A stretch of 64,000 bases of DNA from Chelativorans sp. AA-79. GTDB taxonomy: Bacteria > Pseudomonadota > Alphaproteobacteria > Rhizobiales > Rhizobiaceae. Every line of letters starts with the position of its first letter. Positions within the stretch are counted from its first letter, which is position 1. The notes under the pieces were generated by a model that saw only the letters and a program-made list of their open reading frames with translations, did not search any database and was not told the DNA's origin. This document shows positions 44,597 through 53,972 of this stretch, piece after piece. A program made the translations under genes and the position numbers. The stretch covers positions 2,062,001 to 2,126,000 of the forward strand of contig NZ_CP120361.1 in the NCBI RefSeq assembly GCF_029457495.1. The letters run 5' to 3'.

Positions 44597-45010
44597 GTTT
44601 TCCTCCCTTGTGGGCGTGGCCAGTATGGGACAGGTGTGCAGGTGAATAAAATTGCAAAGATCGGACGTTTTGATGCAAATTGCGCAACTGTTGCGCGGAT
44701 CCTGCCGAATCGTACCGGAATGCGAGCTGTTCGCGATCGTGGCCTGGCCGGCCCTCACCGAAGCGCGGCTCTTGAAGTCGGCGTCCGGGCTCCTCTCACC
44801 GCATCCTATGGCAGCGGCTCGAGTGAGCCATGAAGCGGATTTCAGCCTCTTCAGCTCCGATTTTTGCGACCAAACCCGCCCTGGGCAGCAGCAGACCACC
44901 GCCTGGTTCGACGGCGCTGTCGTCTCGTCATCGAACTTTCGAAAAACTGTTGCGGAGATGTCATCCATCGATGGCAGCTTCAGCGCCGAACCTCACAAAC
45001 GGGATGACAC
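44597..45010. other. Divergent intergenic region between two importer operons (414 bases)
   Basis: No gene supported: short frames on both strands are shadows. The left part holds the LysR-type box and palindrome listed separately, near the leftward operon. The right part must carry the promoter of the ugp-like operon. I found no clear PhoB box (two CTGTCAT copies spaced by 4) and no good sigma-70 pair. Confidence 0.5.
44673..44687 (-). promoter_or_regulatory. LysR-type box before the importer-lyase operon
   Basis: On the minus strand TTGCGCAATTTGCAT, 11 of 15 positions identical to the box in the LysR gene's own leader (37071-37085). It overlaps a perfect 15-base palindrome, GCGCAAC-T-GTTGCGC, at 44682-44696. 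It lies about 77 bases before the binding-protein ATG, a usual activator position. Confidence 0.55.
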
Positions 45011-46261
45011 ATGAGAACCCTGCGTAAGCTCACCCTTTCGGTGGGAATTATGGCCTTCGCCGCCGCGCCGGCGTTGGCTGATACGACGGTCGAATTCTGG
45101 CACAGCTTCAGTGGTGCTTCTGGAGAGGCGCTGGATCAGATCATCGAAAAGTTCGAAGCTGCGAACCAGGATATCGACATCCAGGCCGAACATATCGGCA
45201 ACTACAACGATATCGTCGCCAAGCTGCAGGCCGCCATTCCGGCCGGCCAGGCGCCCGACGCCGTGATCATGGAGGTCACTCGCTACGGCCTGTTCGCCGA
45301 ACGCGGAGTGCTCATCGACCTCACCCCCTATCTCGATGCGGATCCGCTCAAGGACGACCTGTTCGACTACGCCCGTGAAGTCGGGGTGTACAAAGGCAAG
45401 AACTACATCATCCCGTTCAACAACTCGACCCCGGTGCTCTACTTCAACAAGGCGATCCTGGAGCGCGCCGGCTATACCGAGGAGCCGTCGCTGAAGACCT
45501 TCGACGATATCCTCGAAGTTTCCAAAACCGTGACCGAGAAGCTGGGCAGCGAGGGCATCTACGGCATCGCCGCGCCAGGCCAGTTCGCCCGCTGGGGTCT
45601 GGTCATGTCGAATGACAGCGACCTGATCGACTCGGTCTCCGGCGAGATACTGATCGACGCGCCGAACACCGTGGAGGCATACGAATGGATGTCCTCCCTG
45701 GTTCATGAGCAAAAGGTCGCTTCGCCTGACGGCGTGACCGAAGAGTCCAATGGCCGCGACGCTTTCTACGCCGGCAAGGCCGCCATCCTGATGAACTCGA
45801 CCGGCGACTACGGCAGCACCAAGTCGGCCGTGGGCGACGACCTCGAAGTGCGGCCGATGCCGTGCAACAAGGTCTGCCGCGTGCCGATCGGCGGAGCCGG
45901 CATCGGCATCCTCTCCTCCGCGGAGAAGGAGGTTCAGGACGCAGCCTACAAGTTCATCAGCTTTGCAGCCTCGCCGGAATCGAACGCCCTGTGGTTCGCC
46001 GCCACCGGCTATATGCCGATCAACAAGAAGACGACCGAGCAGCCCGTCGCGGCCGAGGCGCTGGAAACCCAGCCCGGTATCCGCGTCGCCATCGACCAGC
46101 TGCCCTTCGCCAAGGGGCGTCCGCGTCCTCCGGTCGTGACCTGGATGCGCTCGACCGAATATCCCACCTGGCAGGCGATGGCGCTGGGGCAGCGCGATGT
46201 CAGCGAAGCGCTGGCCGAGTTCGCCGAGCGTACCCGCCAGGAAGAGATGCGCCTGAATTGA
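45011..46261 (+). CDS. UgpB-like periplasmic binding protein
   Basis: 416 residues, SBP family 1. Signal peptide ends A-P-A-L-A-D at about residue 24. The mature protein opens T-V-E-F-W-H-S-F-S-G-A-S-G-E-A-L, the W-H-S-x-x-G pattern of glycerol-3-phosphate binding proteins, with F-N-N-S-T-P-V-L-Y-F-N-K-A and a C-terminal M-R-S-T-E-Y-P-T-W-Q-A-M. With the GDPD and permeases downstream, glycerol-3-phosphate or a glycerophosphodiester is the likely ligand. Confidence 0.9.
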   Translation: MRTLRKLTLSVGIMAFAAAPALADTTVEFWHSFSGASGEALDQIIEKFEAANQDIDIQAEHIGNYNDIVAKLQAAIPAGQAPDAVIMEVTRYGLFAERGVLIDLTPYLDADPLKDDLFDYAREVGVYKGKNYIIPFNNSTPVLYFNKAILERAGYTEEPSLKTFDDILEVSKTVTEKLGSEGIYGIAAPGQFARWGLVMSNDSDLIDSVSGEILIDAPNTVEAYEWMSSLVHEQKVASPDGVTEESNGRDAFYAGKAAILMNSTGDYGSTKSAVGDDLEVRPMPCNKVCRVPIGGAGIGILSSAEKEVQDAAYKFISFAASPESNALWFAATGYMPINKKTTEQPVAAEALETQPGIRVAIDQLPFAKGRPRPPVVTWMRSTEYPTWQAMALGQRDVSEALAEFAERTRQEEMRLN

Positions 46262-47196
46262 GCGCGCCGACCGACACAGTGGCGGCGGGCCCAGTCGAGG
46301 TCCGCCGTCAGATTGCCCGTGCGTCCTTTGCGCGGAAAGCGACGCCCTATCTCTTCATTCTGCCGCTGATGGGCTTCATAGCGGTTTTTACCTATATTCC
46401 TATCGCCGTCAGCCTGGATCTCAGCTTCAGGGAATGGGACTTCCTGTCGCCCACCAAGCCCTTTGTCGGTTTCGAAAACTACCGCATCCTGCTGAGCTCC
46501 TATGATTTCTGGAACTCGCTGAAAGTCACCGCGGTGTTCACGCTCATCTCGGTGCCGCTACGGCTGACCCTGGCGTTGGCCATCGCGAGCTATCTGGTGC
46601 GCGAGACGTTGCCCTCGCGGCTCCTGCGCGGTGCGCTGTTCCTGCCCTCCGTCACGTCGACCGTCGTGATCGCCGTCGTCTTTTCCTGGGTCTTCGCCAC
46701 CGATTACGGGCTGGTGAATGCCGGATTCGGGCTTCTCGGCCTGCAGAAGGTCATGTGGATGCAGGATCCGCAGCTGGCGCTGTGGGTGCTGATCCTCGTC
46801 AATACCTGGAAGCAGTTGGGCTATGACGTCATCATCTATATCGCCGGCCTTCAGGCGATACCCCAGGAACTCTACGATGCGGCCGCCGTGGATGGGGGGC
46901 GGCGCCGGCACGTGTTCCGCCGGGTGACCGTGCCGCTGGTGATGCCGACCACCTATTTCCTGCTGGTGGTCTCCGTCATCGAAGCGTTCCAGGTTTTCAC
47001 CGTCGTGGACGTGATGACGCGCGGTGGTCCCGCCGGAGCGACGGACATGCTGGTCAACATGCTGTACCGCATCGGCTTCACGCTGTTCGACATCGGCACC
47101 GGCTCGGCGCTTGCGGTGCTGCTTTTCGTCTTCCTGATCGCTCTGGCGCTGATCAAGGCCAGGGTCATCGGGCGGAGGGTCCACTATGGATCTTAG
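46258..47196 (+). CDS. UgpA-like sugar-type ABC permease
   Basis: About 312 residues, six membrane helices. A-T-P-Y-L-F-I-L-P-L-M-G-F near the N-terminus and the EAA loop Y-D-A-A-A-V-D-G-G-R-R-R near residue 210. I chose TTG 46258, which sits in the upstream stop (TTGA) with AGGAAGAG about 12 bases before it. GTG 46279 is the alternative. Ends inside the next permease (11-base overlap). Confidence 0.88.
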   Translation: MSAPTDTVAAGPVEVRRQIARASFARKATPYLFILPLMGFIAVFTYIPIAVSLDLSFREWDFLSPTKPFVGFENYRILLSSYDFWNSLKVTAVFTLISVPLRLTLALAIASYLVRETLPSRLLRGALFLPSVTSTVVIAVVFSWVFATDYGLVNAGFGLLGLQKVMWMQDPQLALWVLILVNTWKQLGYDVIIYIAGLQAIPQELYDAAAVDGGRRRHVFRRVTVPLVMPTTYFLLVVSVIEAFQVFTVVDVMTRGGPAGATDMLVNMLYRIGFTLFDIGTGSALAVLLFVFLIALALIKARVIGRRVHYGS

Positions 47197-47995
47197 GAAC
47201 CGCCTGCTGGTCGCGCTGGCGCTTGCAGGGGGGCTGCTGTTCCTTTCGCCGGCTCTTTATTCGATCTGGATGTCCTTCCAGACCGCCGAATCCTACTACC
47301 GGGGCGAGTTCGACTTCACCCTGGACAACTACGCGCGGGCCATCGGGCAATACAATTTCGCCCGCTATCTGCTCAACAGCCTGATCGTCTCGGGGCTGGT
47401 AACGACGGCTGGGCTCGCATTCGCGGTCATGGCCGCCTTCGCCTTCGCCCGTTACCGCTTCGCGGGCGGCAACCTGATGTTCGGCGCCACGGTGGCGACG
47501 CTGATGATCCCCAGCCATATCACGCTGATCCCGAATTACCTGAACCTCGCGCGGGTCGGGCTGCTCGACACCTATGCGGGCCTGATCCTACCCGCCGTGT
47601 CAAACGGCTTTGCCGCCTTCTTCCTCCGCCAGTATATCCGCGGCATTCCGCGCGCGCTGGACGAAGCGGCCTATATGGACGGTGCCACGCCCCTGCAGGT
47701 GTTGTGGCGGGTGATCGTGCCGGTCGCGCGGCCGGCGATCCTGTCGATGGGACTCTTCATCTTCATCGGCGAGTGGAACAACTACATCTGGCCCCTGGTC
47801 GCCGTCGGCAAGCAGGATCTGTATACGCTGCAGGTGGGGCTCGCGCGCCTCTACAAGATCAATCCCGGCGAAGGCGCCATCGACTGGCCGCTTGTCATGG
47901 CGGCCTCCACCCTGACGATACTGCCGGTGCTTCTGGGTTTCGCGCTGATTGAACGGCATCTCGTGCGCGGTATTACCATGGGCGCGGTGAAGTGA
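47186..47995 (+). CDS. UgpE-like sugar-type ABC permease
   Basis: 269 residues, six membrane helices. N-terminal P-A-L-Y-S-I-W-M-S-F-Q, A-F-A-F-A-R-Y-R-F-A-G, and the EAA loop L-D-E-A-A-Y-M-D-G-A-T-P near residue 157. Partner of the UgpA-like subunit. Confidence 0.92.
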   Translation: MDLRNRLLVALALAGGLLFLSPALYSIWMSFQTAESYYRGEFDFTLDNYARAIGQYNFARYLLNSLIVSGLVTTAGLAFAVMAAFAFARYRFAGGNLMFGATVATLMIPSHITLIPNYLNLARVGLLDTYAGLILPAVSNGFAAFFLRQYIRGIPRALDEAAYMDGATPLQVLWRVIVPVARPAILSMGLFIFIGEWNNYIWPLVAVGKQDLYTLQVGLARLYKINPGEGAIDWPLVMAASTLTILPVLLGFALIERHLVRGITMGAVK

Positions 47996-48006
47996 GGAGA
48001 CTCCCA

Positions 48007-48753
48007 ATGACACGCATCGCTTCGCACCGTGGCGGGACCCTCGAATTCGGGGATTCGACGCCGCGGGGCTTTGCCGCCACCGCCGCCATGCCTCTGGACG
48101 AAGTCGAGTTCGACGTCCATCCGACAGCCGACGGCGCAATCATGGTGCATCACGATGCGACGCTCGACCGCACCACTGATCGGACGGGCGCCTTGGCTGC
48201 CCTGACAGAGGCGGAAATCCGCTCCGCTGCAATCGACTACGCGGCAGGCGAGCATCCGATTTCCCTCTCCGACCTGTGCGCCATCTTCCGCAACAGCAGC
48301 GTTGATCTTCGCTGCGAGATCAAGCCTGGGGCGGACGGGCTGCCCTATGCCGGTTTCGTTCCCCGTGTCGTGGAGACCCTCGAGCGCGAAGACATGCTGC
48401 GCCGGACGGGTTTTTCCTCCTTCCTGATCGCCACGCTGGACGAACTGGCCGTGGCCAGTGACCGGCCGCGCCTGTGGCTGGTGAGCCCGGCGGTCTTGCG
48501 GCAATTGGGGCCGGCAGCGGTGATCGAGCTTGCCCGCTCCCATGCCATCCCCGAGATCGGGGTGGATGTGGACATGGCCGATGCGGCGCTGATGGAGATG
48601 GTACAGCGCGCCGGGATCGACTTCGGGGTCTGGGGGGCGCACAGCATGATCCAGATCGACAAGGCGCTGCATCTGGGGGTGAAGGTCTTCACCACCGACC
48701 GCCCGAGCCTTGCCATCGTCCGGAGGCGGCTTCTGGTGGAGACGGCAGCATGA
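48007..48753 (+). CDS. Glycerophosphodiester phosphodiesterase in the importer operon
   Basis: 248 residues, TIM-barrel GDPD; cleaves glycerophosphodiesters to sn-glycerol-3-phosphate and an alcohol. H-R-G-G near residue 7, V-E-F-D-V-H-P near residue 38, and H-D-A-T-L-D-R-T-T. The usual P-E-N/H-T is here G-D-S-T, so a metal-ligand Glu appears to be Asp. There is no signal peptide, so it acts in the cytoplasm on imported diesters, as UgpQ does. ATG 48007 has GAGGAG 8 bases upstream. Overlaps the ATPase gene by 4 bases. Confidence 0.9.
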   Translation: MTRIASHRGGTLEFGDSTPRGFAATAAMPLDEVEFDVHPTADGAIMVHHDATLDRTTDRTGALAALTEAEIRSAAIDYAAGEHPISLSDLCAIFRNSSVDLRCEIKPGADGLPYAGFVPRVVETLEREDMLRRTGFSSFLIATLDELAVASDRPRLWLVSPAVLRQLGPAAVIELARSHAIPEIGVDVDMADAALMEMVQRAGIDFGVWGAHSMIQIDKALHLGVKVFTTDRPSLAIVRRRLLVETAA

Positions 48754-49778
48754 GTGCCATCGAGCTGATCGATATCCGGAAGTCCTATGCCGGCGGCCCC
48801 CAAGTGCTGCATGGCGTGTCGATGAACATCCGCGACGGCGAATTCATCGTCGTCGTCGGGCCCTCTGGCTGCGGCAAGTCTACGCTTCTGCGGCTGATCG
48901 CCGGGCTCGAGGCCTGCGAAGAGGGCGAGATCCGTATCGCCGGCCGGCGCGCCAACGAGCTGGCGCCACAGGACCGCGACATCGCCATGATCTTCCAGAA
49001 CTATGCGCTTTATCCGCACATGACGGTGCGCGAGAACATCGCTTTCGGGCTGGAGCTGCGCGGCATGCCCAGAGCCGAACGCAATGCCCGCGCGGAGGCG
49101 GTGGCCAAGAACCTGCGCCTCGACCCCTATCTCGACCGCAAGCCCGGCGCGCTTTCGGGCGGGCAGCGGCAGCGGGTGGCGATGGGCCGGGCGATGGCGC
49201 GTGACAGCTCCACCTTCCTGATGGACGAGCCGCTCTCGAATCTCGACAATGCGTTGCGGATCGAGATGCGGACCGAGATCAAGGAACTGCATCGGCAGTT
49301 GGGCGCGACGATCGTCTATGTCACGCATGACCAGACCGAAGCATTGACGCTCGCCGACCGGATTGCAGTGATGAAGGACGGCGTTCTGCTGCAGTTCGAT
49401 GCGCCCGAAGCGATATACGATCGACCCGCAAACCGCTTCGTTGCCGGGTTCCTCGGTCATCCGCCGGCAAATTTCGTGCCGGCCGCTCGGCTGCCGGGCT
49501 GGACGGGTCCGCAGGGCTGCGTGGTGGGGCTGCGGCCCGAGGCGCTGTCGATCGGGACGGAACCGGCAAAGGGAGCCGCTATCGAAGGGCGCATCGCGCT
49601 GTCTGAAATGACCGGCGCGACGGTCGTCCTGCATTGCGACACCGATCTGGGTCGAATGACCGCCACGGTCAGCCGGCACGACATGCCGAGCGATCCATCG
49701 ACGGTCTGGATTGGATATGATCCGGCGCAGACCCTGTGCTTTGACGCGGATACGGGGATAAGGCTGGAAAAGGCCTGA
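48750..49778 (+). CDS. UgpC/MalK-type ABC ATPase
   Basis: 342 residues. Walker A G-P-S-G-C-G-K-S-T near residue 37, Q-loop M-I-F-Q-N-Y-A-L-Y, signature L-S-G-G-Q-R-Q-R-V-A-M-G-R-A, Walker B F-L-M-D-E-P-L-S-N-L-D, and a C-terminal OB/TOBE part with V-V-G-L-R-P-E-A. This class energises sugar-type importers and completes the ugp-like operon. ATG lies in the GDPD stop (ATGA). Confidence 0.93.
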   Translation: MSAIELIDIRKSYAGGPQVLHGVSMNIRDGEFIVVVGPSGCGKSTLLRLIAGLEACEEGEIRIAGRRANELAPQDRDIAMIFQNYALYPHMTVRENIAFGLELRGMPRAERNARAEAVAKNLRLDPYLDRKPGALSGGQRQRVAMGRAMARDSSTFLMDEPLSNLDNALRIEMRTEIKELHRQLGATIVYVTHDQTEALTLADRIAVMKDGVLLQFDAPEAIYDRPANRFVAGFLGHPPANFVPAARLPGWTGPQGCVVGLRPEALSIGTEPAKGAAIEGRIALSEMTGATVVLHCDTDLGRMTATVSRHDMPSDPSTVWIGYDPAQTLCFDADTGIRLEKA

Positions 49779-49928
49779 ATGCAAACTGCCTCGAGTGGGC
49801 TTTGTCGCGCCCGCGCTGCCTCCGATCCAGTCGACGGCAGTTCCGCTCAGGGCCGCCAGGAGCGGGCATCACAATGGCGAGGCTGCAAGTCGAGTTGCAC
49901 CATGAGCGGACTTTGTGCCGCTCCTCCA

Positions 49929-52019
49929 TCAAGCTTTGTACTCGATGCGGCCCAAGCTTGGCCGATGCGCCACCTGCTTCCGATCCACGCAGAAGCTAAG
50001 TCCCGTGTCCTTGCTGAAATGGATAGAAATTTCGCGGCCACGAACATAAACCTGCTCGAGCGAAAAATGCGCCAGGCCGATATCGAGGGGCTCCACGACA
50101 ATCGCTCCATCGTCATGCACATCGAGTCCCGCCACATGGCGGATGATCAGGTCGATGAGATAGGAATGGTTGTAGTCAGGCTCGTCGCTGATCGGCTCGC
50201 CGGAGAGGCTGTCGTAGTGCTCAACGAGATACGGTGTTTGGCCGTCGCGCTGCTGGAAATGCAACAGGATATATTTGCAGAAGAAATGGGCGAAGAGTCC
50301 GTCCTGCGCATGTCCGTTGGCCCGGCTCACCTTGCCGATCGCATCGATGACGACGCTGTTGGTGTAGGGCCAGGTGGGTCCGTCCCACATGCAGCCGTTG
50401 CGCCCCTTGAAGAACTGCCCCTTCCAGCTTCCGCCCGACTGGAACACCGGGCATTCCTGCGAGACGGACGGCAGAGGGTTGGGCGTATCGAAATGATCGG
50501 GGCCCAAGGCCGCGAGCATGCCGGCAAGATGCTCCGCGCCGGTGATTTGAGCCCAATAGGGATAGAAGCCAACCACGTTGCGCACCATGGCTTTCTCGTC
50601 GGTCTGGTGGTGCAGGTCGTAGAAGAAGCCGGTCTCTTCATCCCACTGCTTGGCAAGGACATCGCCGGCAATGGCGCCGGCCAGATCTTCGAACCTCCGG
50701 GCTTCCGGATCCCCCGCCAGCCTGCACAGGGCCGCGACACCGCGCGCGTTGAGATACTGATAGATGGCGCGGTCTACCCGCTTCAGCGGCGTGTAGGTGG
50801 CCGGATCGAAGGGATCGTCCGGGTATTGGTGGAAATACCAGTAGCTCGGCTGGTATTCCTTGCCCGTAAGCTGGTGGCGCTGCTGGATCGGCAGGTTGTC
50901 GCCGCCGGTCGCCAGGAATTCGGCCTCGCCCAGAACCTGGCGCTTCAGCATGGGCAGCGCCGCCCCGACCGGCTCGCCAAGACCTTTGACGAGTGCATAT
51001 TGATAGGCCGCCCAGCCCATGAAGTTGGCGTAGGGGTGCATCAGCTTGGTGAGCGTGCGGCTGTGGAGCTGGCCGTCCTCGCCCTGGGCTTGCGCAAGGA
51101 TCTCGAAGAGATCGGCGCCCAGCCCGGCCTCGTGATGCCAGCGGGCTTCGAGGAGATGCATCGGGCTCGAGAGCGGAATGAGCTTGCTGAATTCCCAACC
51201 CGCCGGGTCCCAAGGGGTCTTGCTCATCTTGTGCGAGCGACCCTCGTAGAAGATGGTGCCGTCAAGCGGCGCAAGCCCCGGCCGCGCCAGATTGTGGCGC
51301 ATCAGGAACCAGCGGTAGGCATAGATTCTGTCGAGAACCGGATTGCTGCTCGAAAACTGCGGCGTGGCATCGAACCAGCTCTGATAAGCATGGGTCTGGC
51401 CGGTGAGCAGTTCGGCTGCCGGCTTAGCCGCGTGGGCGGCGACACGTGCGGACAAGGCGTTCCAATCGTCGCTTTCAGCGGCACCCAGCGCTGCGACGAC
51501 GGCGAACTCGAGGGTCTCTCCGGGCAAGACTGTCAAGCCCGTCCAGAGTTCGGGGCGATCGGTCCCGATCTCCACACGTAAGGAAAACCCATGCGCCTCG
51601 ATCCGGCGCTCACCGCGCGCCCGGCCACGGTCATGACGAACCCATTCGGAATCCACCTGAAGACGCAACGTTGCGGCCGTGCGGCCCGCATTGTGCCAGC
51701 GCTGCAGGGAGACCGCTTCGTCTTCCCAGGTGATGAACTTTCTTTCCTCCAGCTCCAGCCTGCCGAGGGTGCTATGAACCGTCAAATGGCTGGGGCGCCA
51801 CTCGACCCGCGAGGGCAGCGGCGGATGGGACATACCGTGCTCGACGGTGAAAAGCAGCGGCATATTGATCTTGTGGATGAAGTCGATCGCGCCGCAGAAA
51901 CCGGGCTTGTCCTCGAGGAAATCCGCCCACAGCCGCGCGCCGGTCGGGCCGAGCAGCAGCGTGCCGGGCCGCGTGCGCAGGCCGCGGCGGCCGGTCCTGA
52001 GCATCTCGTCGATGCTCAT
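49929..52019 (-). CDS. MGH1/GH63-like (alpha/alpha)6 glycoside hydrolase
   Basis: 696 residues, no signal peptide. The N-terminal beta domain is followed by an (alpha/alpha)6 barrel. The barrel carries G-C-M-W-D-G-P-T-W-P-Y-T-N near residue 545, Y-W-Y-F-H-Q-Y near 390, and late E-P-D-Y-N-H-S-Y, as in mannosylglycerate-hydrolase/GH63-type enzymes. The sugar it releases is unknown. Starts within the stop of the DapA-family gene (4-base overlap), so the two are coupled. As a cytoplasmic enzyme it should act on small imported glycosides. Confidence 0.83.
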   Translation of the reverse strand: MSIDEMLRTGRRGLRTRPGTLLLGPTGARLWADFLEDKPGFCGAIDFIHKINMPLLFTVEHGMSHPPLPSRVEWRPSHLTVHSTLGRLELEERKFITWEDEAVSLQRWHNAGRTAATLRLQVDSEWVRHDRGRARGERRIEAHGFSLRVEIGTDRPELWTGLTVLPGETLEFAVVAALGAAESDDWNALSARVAAHAAKPAAELLTGQTHAYQSWFDATPQFSSSNPVLDRIYAYRWFLMRHNLARPGLAPLDGTIFYEGRSHKMSKTPWDPAGWEFSKLIPLSSPMHLLEARWHHEAGLGADLFEILAQAQGEDGQLHSRTLTKLMHPYANFMGWAAYQYALVKGLGEPVGAALPMLKRQVLGEAEFLATGGDNLPIQQRHQLTGKEYQPSYWYFHQYPDDPFDPATYTPLKRVDRAIYQYLNARGVAALCRLAGDPEARRFEDLAGAIAGDVLAKQWDEETGFFYDLHHQTDEKAMVRNVVGFYPYWAQITGAEHLAGMLAALGPDHFDTPNPLPSVSQECPVFQSGGSWKGQFFKGRNGCMWDGPTWPYTNSVVIDAIGKVSRANGHAQDGLFAHFFCKYILLHFQQRDGQTPYLVEHYDSLSGEPISDEPDYNHSYLIDLIIRHVAGLDVHDDGAIVVEPLDIGLAHFSLEQVYVRGREISIHFSKDTGLSFCVDRKQVAHRPSLGRIEYKA

Positions 52020-52930
52020 GCAGGATGCTCCGCATCGACCTGGTCGAGGATCGCGCCGAGCTCGCCGGTCTGCTCCTCGGTCAGCCGCACCAGCGGCGGC
52101 CGCACGTTTGCCCAGGCGGGCGCGCCATACCGGCGCGCGAGCATGGCCTTGATGGTCGGAATCTGGACGAAGCGGTTGCTTGCCTCGCGCAGCGCCACGA
52201 TACGGGCCTGCGCCGCGTTGACTTCCGCGCTCGCCTCAGGATCGGCGTGCTTGTCGAACACGATGCGCAACTGCCGGGCCGCCAGGTTCGAGGTGGCGGT
52301 GATGCATCCCCCGCCTTCTTCTTGCAGCAGCGGTAACAACAGCGGATCGGCCCCGGCGAGAATCGAGAGCTGCGGGAAGGATTTGGCCAGGCTCACCATG
52401 TTGTCGAGTTTGCCACCCGAGTCCTTCACACCCGCGATCGTGCCGGGAAACTTCTCGCAGAGCCGCGCGATGAGGTCATGGCCGAGCGGGACCTGCGAAA
52501 TCGGCGGGATATGGTAGAGGATGATGCGCAGCCGGTCGTCCGCCACGTCTTCGACAATCCGGCTATAGGCATCGAACAGGCCCGCATCGCTCACGCCCTT
52601 GTAGTAGAAGGGCGGCAGCATCACGACCTTCGTCACCCCGAGCCCGAGCGCATGGCGGGTGAGCGCGATGGTTTCGGGGGCCGCGCAGAGGCCGGTTCCC
52701 GGCAGAAGCGCTTCGGCGGGGATGCCGCCGGCAACCACGGCTTCAAGCATGTCCATGCGCTCGGCAACCGAGAAGGAGTTGGCCTCGCCGGTCGATCCCA
52801 AAAGTGCGATCCCGTGGCAGCCGTCCACGAGCAGTTGCCGGCAATGCGCGACCAGCGCCGCATGATCCGGCTCGAGCTTGGCGTTGAGCGGCGTGGCGGC
52901 TGCGCTGAAAACCCCGCGAACAGTAGACAC
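52016..52930 (-). CDS. DapA/NanA-family aldolase
   Basis: 304-residue class I aldolase of the dihydrodipicolinate synthase/N-acetylneuraminate lyase family. G-S-T-G-E-A near residue 45, the catalytic Tyr in L-Y-H-I-P-P near residue 138, and the Schiff-base Lys in I-A-G-V-K-D-S-G-G near residue 165. These enzymes form or split 2-keto acids, including 2-keto-3-deoxy sugar acids. Context (sugar hydrolases, PdxA2, DUF1537 kinase) favours a sugar-acid substrate over lysine synthesis. Confidence 0.9.
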   Translation of the reverse strand: MSTVRGVFSAAATPLNAKLEPDHAALVAHCRQLLVDGCHGIALLGSTGEANSFSVAERMDMLEAVVAGGIPAEALLPGTGLCAAPETIALTRHALGLGVTKVVMLPPFYYKGVSDAGLFDAYSRIVEDVADDRLRIILYHIPPISQVPLGHDLIARLCEKFPGTIAGVKDSGGKLDNMVSLAKSFPQLSILAGADPLLLPLLQEEGGGCITATSNLAARQLRIVFDKHADPEASAEVNAAQARIVALREASNRFVQIPTIKAMLARRYGAPAWANVRPPLVRLTEEQTGELGAILDQVDAEHPA

Positions 52931-52960
52931 CTTTTACCTCAATCTGAATGTGGAGAGTCG

Positions 52961-53950
52961 TCAGGCGGCCGAAGCCGCCAGCTTGCGCGCATAGGCGATG
53001 GCAGACAACATGTTGACATGTTTGGCCCGCCCGGTGCCGGCCAGATCGAATGCCGTGCCGTGATCCACCGACGTGCGGTCGATCGGCAGGCCCAGCGAGA
53101 CATTCACCGCGGTATCGAAGGCCACGAGCTTGATCGGAATGTGGCCCTGGTCGTGATACTGGGCGACCACGAGATCGAAATGCCCTGAATAGGCCCGATA
53201 ATAGAGCGTGTCCGCGGAGATCGGGCCGACGACGTCGATACCTTCTGCGCGGGCCATTTCCACTCCCGGCGCAACCTGGAGATCGTCCTCGCGGCCGAAC
53301 AGGCCGTTCTCCCCGCAATGGGGGTTGATGCCGGCGACCGCAATGCGCGGGCTGGCAATGCCGATCCGCTTCAGGTGCGCATGGCCGGTTCTCACTGTTT
53401 GCAGGATGCGTTCCGGCGCCGCGCGGCCGATCGCATCGCGCAGCGAAACATGTGTCGAGACATGGATGACGTTCAGCCGCTCCGAGGCAAGCAGCATGAA
53501 GGACGAGCGCGAGTTCGTCAGGTGTGCAAGCAGGCCGGTATGGCCATCAAAATGGTGGCCGGCGAGATTGAGCGCCTCCTTGTTGATGGGCGCCGTGACG
53601 ATGCCGGCGGCAGCGCCCGACCGGGCAAGTTCGACCGCCCGCACGATATAGCGATAGCTCGCCTCGCCGCCGATCGGGTTGAGCTTGCCGAAGGGGACCG
53701 GCATGCCTTCCATCGGGACATGTTCGAGGCGCAGCAGGTTCGCTGCGGGAGCCGCATCGGGGGCGCCGAGCTTCAGGGAAACGCCGGTGATGGCGATGGC
53801 ACGCTCGAGCGTCTCGGCCGAACCAACCACCAATAGCTGCTCGCGCACCTCTTCCGGCAACTCCCCCGCCGCCTTGACGATCACCTCGGGGCCGACCCCG
53901 GCCGGGTCTCCCATGGTGATGGCGATCGGCTTTTCGGCTGCGCGAGCCAT
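52961..53950 (-). CDS. pdxA2: PdxA2-type 4-phosphoerythronate/threonate dehydrogenase
   Basis: 329 residues of the PdxA family. [12 protein letters not shown] near residue 10, metal site D-G-H-T-G-L-L-A near residue 135, I-N-P-H-C-G-E-N-G near 208, and Y-H-D-Q-G-H-I-P near 265. The PdxA2 branch, when linked to a DUF1537 kinase, oxidises phosphorylated four-carbon acid sugars to give DHAP. The kinase is present at 60824, so this reading is preferred to pyridoxine synthesis. Confidence 0.9.
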   Translation of the reverse strand: MARAAEKPIAITMGDPAGVGPEVIVKAAGELPEEVREQLLVVGSAETLERAIAITGVSLKLGAPDAAPAANLLRLEHVPMEGMPVPFGKLNPIGGEASYRYIVRAVELARSGAAAGIVTAPINKEALNLAGHHFDGHTGLLAHLTNSRSSFMLLASERLNVIHVSTHVSLRDAIGRAAPERILQTVRTGHAHLKRIGIASPRIAVAGINPHCGENGLFGREDDLQVAPGVEMARAEGIDVVGPISADTLYYRAYSGHFDLVVAQYHDQGHIPIKLVAFDTAVNVSLGLPIDRTSVDHGTAFDLAGTGRAKHVNMLSAIAYARKLAASAA

Positions 53951-53972
53951 TAGTTCTCCTCTCGTCCGAGCG

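Noticed and set aside
44700..45010. PhoB box before the ugp-like operon
   Set aside because: A CTGTCGT...TCGTCAT stretch near 44925 has the wrong spacing and poor repeats.
44652..45014. 120-codon plus-strand frame in the divergent intergenic region
   Set aside because: Runs through the regulatory region into the start of the UgpB-like gene, and its composition is not protein-like. Treated as non-coding.
52961..53950. PdxA as the pyridoxine synthesis enzyme
   Set aside because: Housekeeping pdxA in this group normally sits with ksgA/surA-type genes. Here it is paired with a DUF1537 kinase and sugar enzymes.
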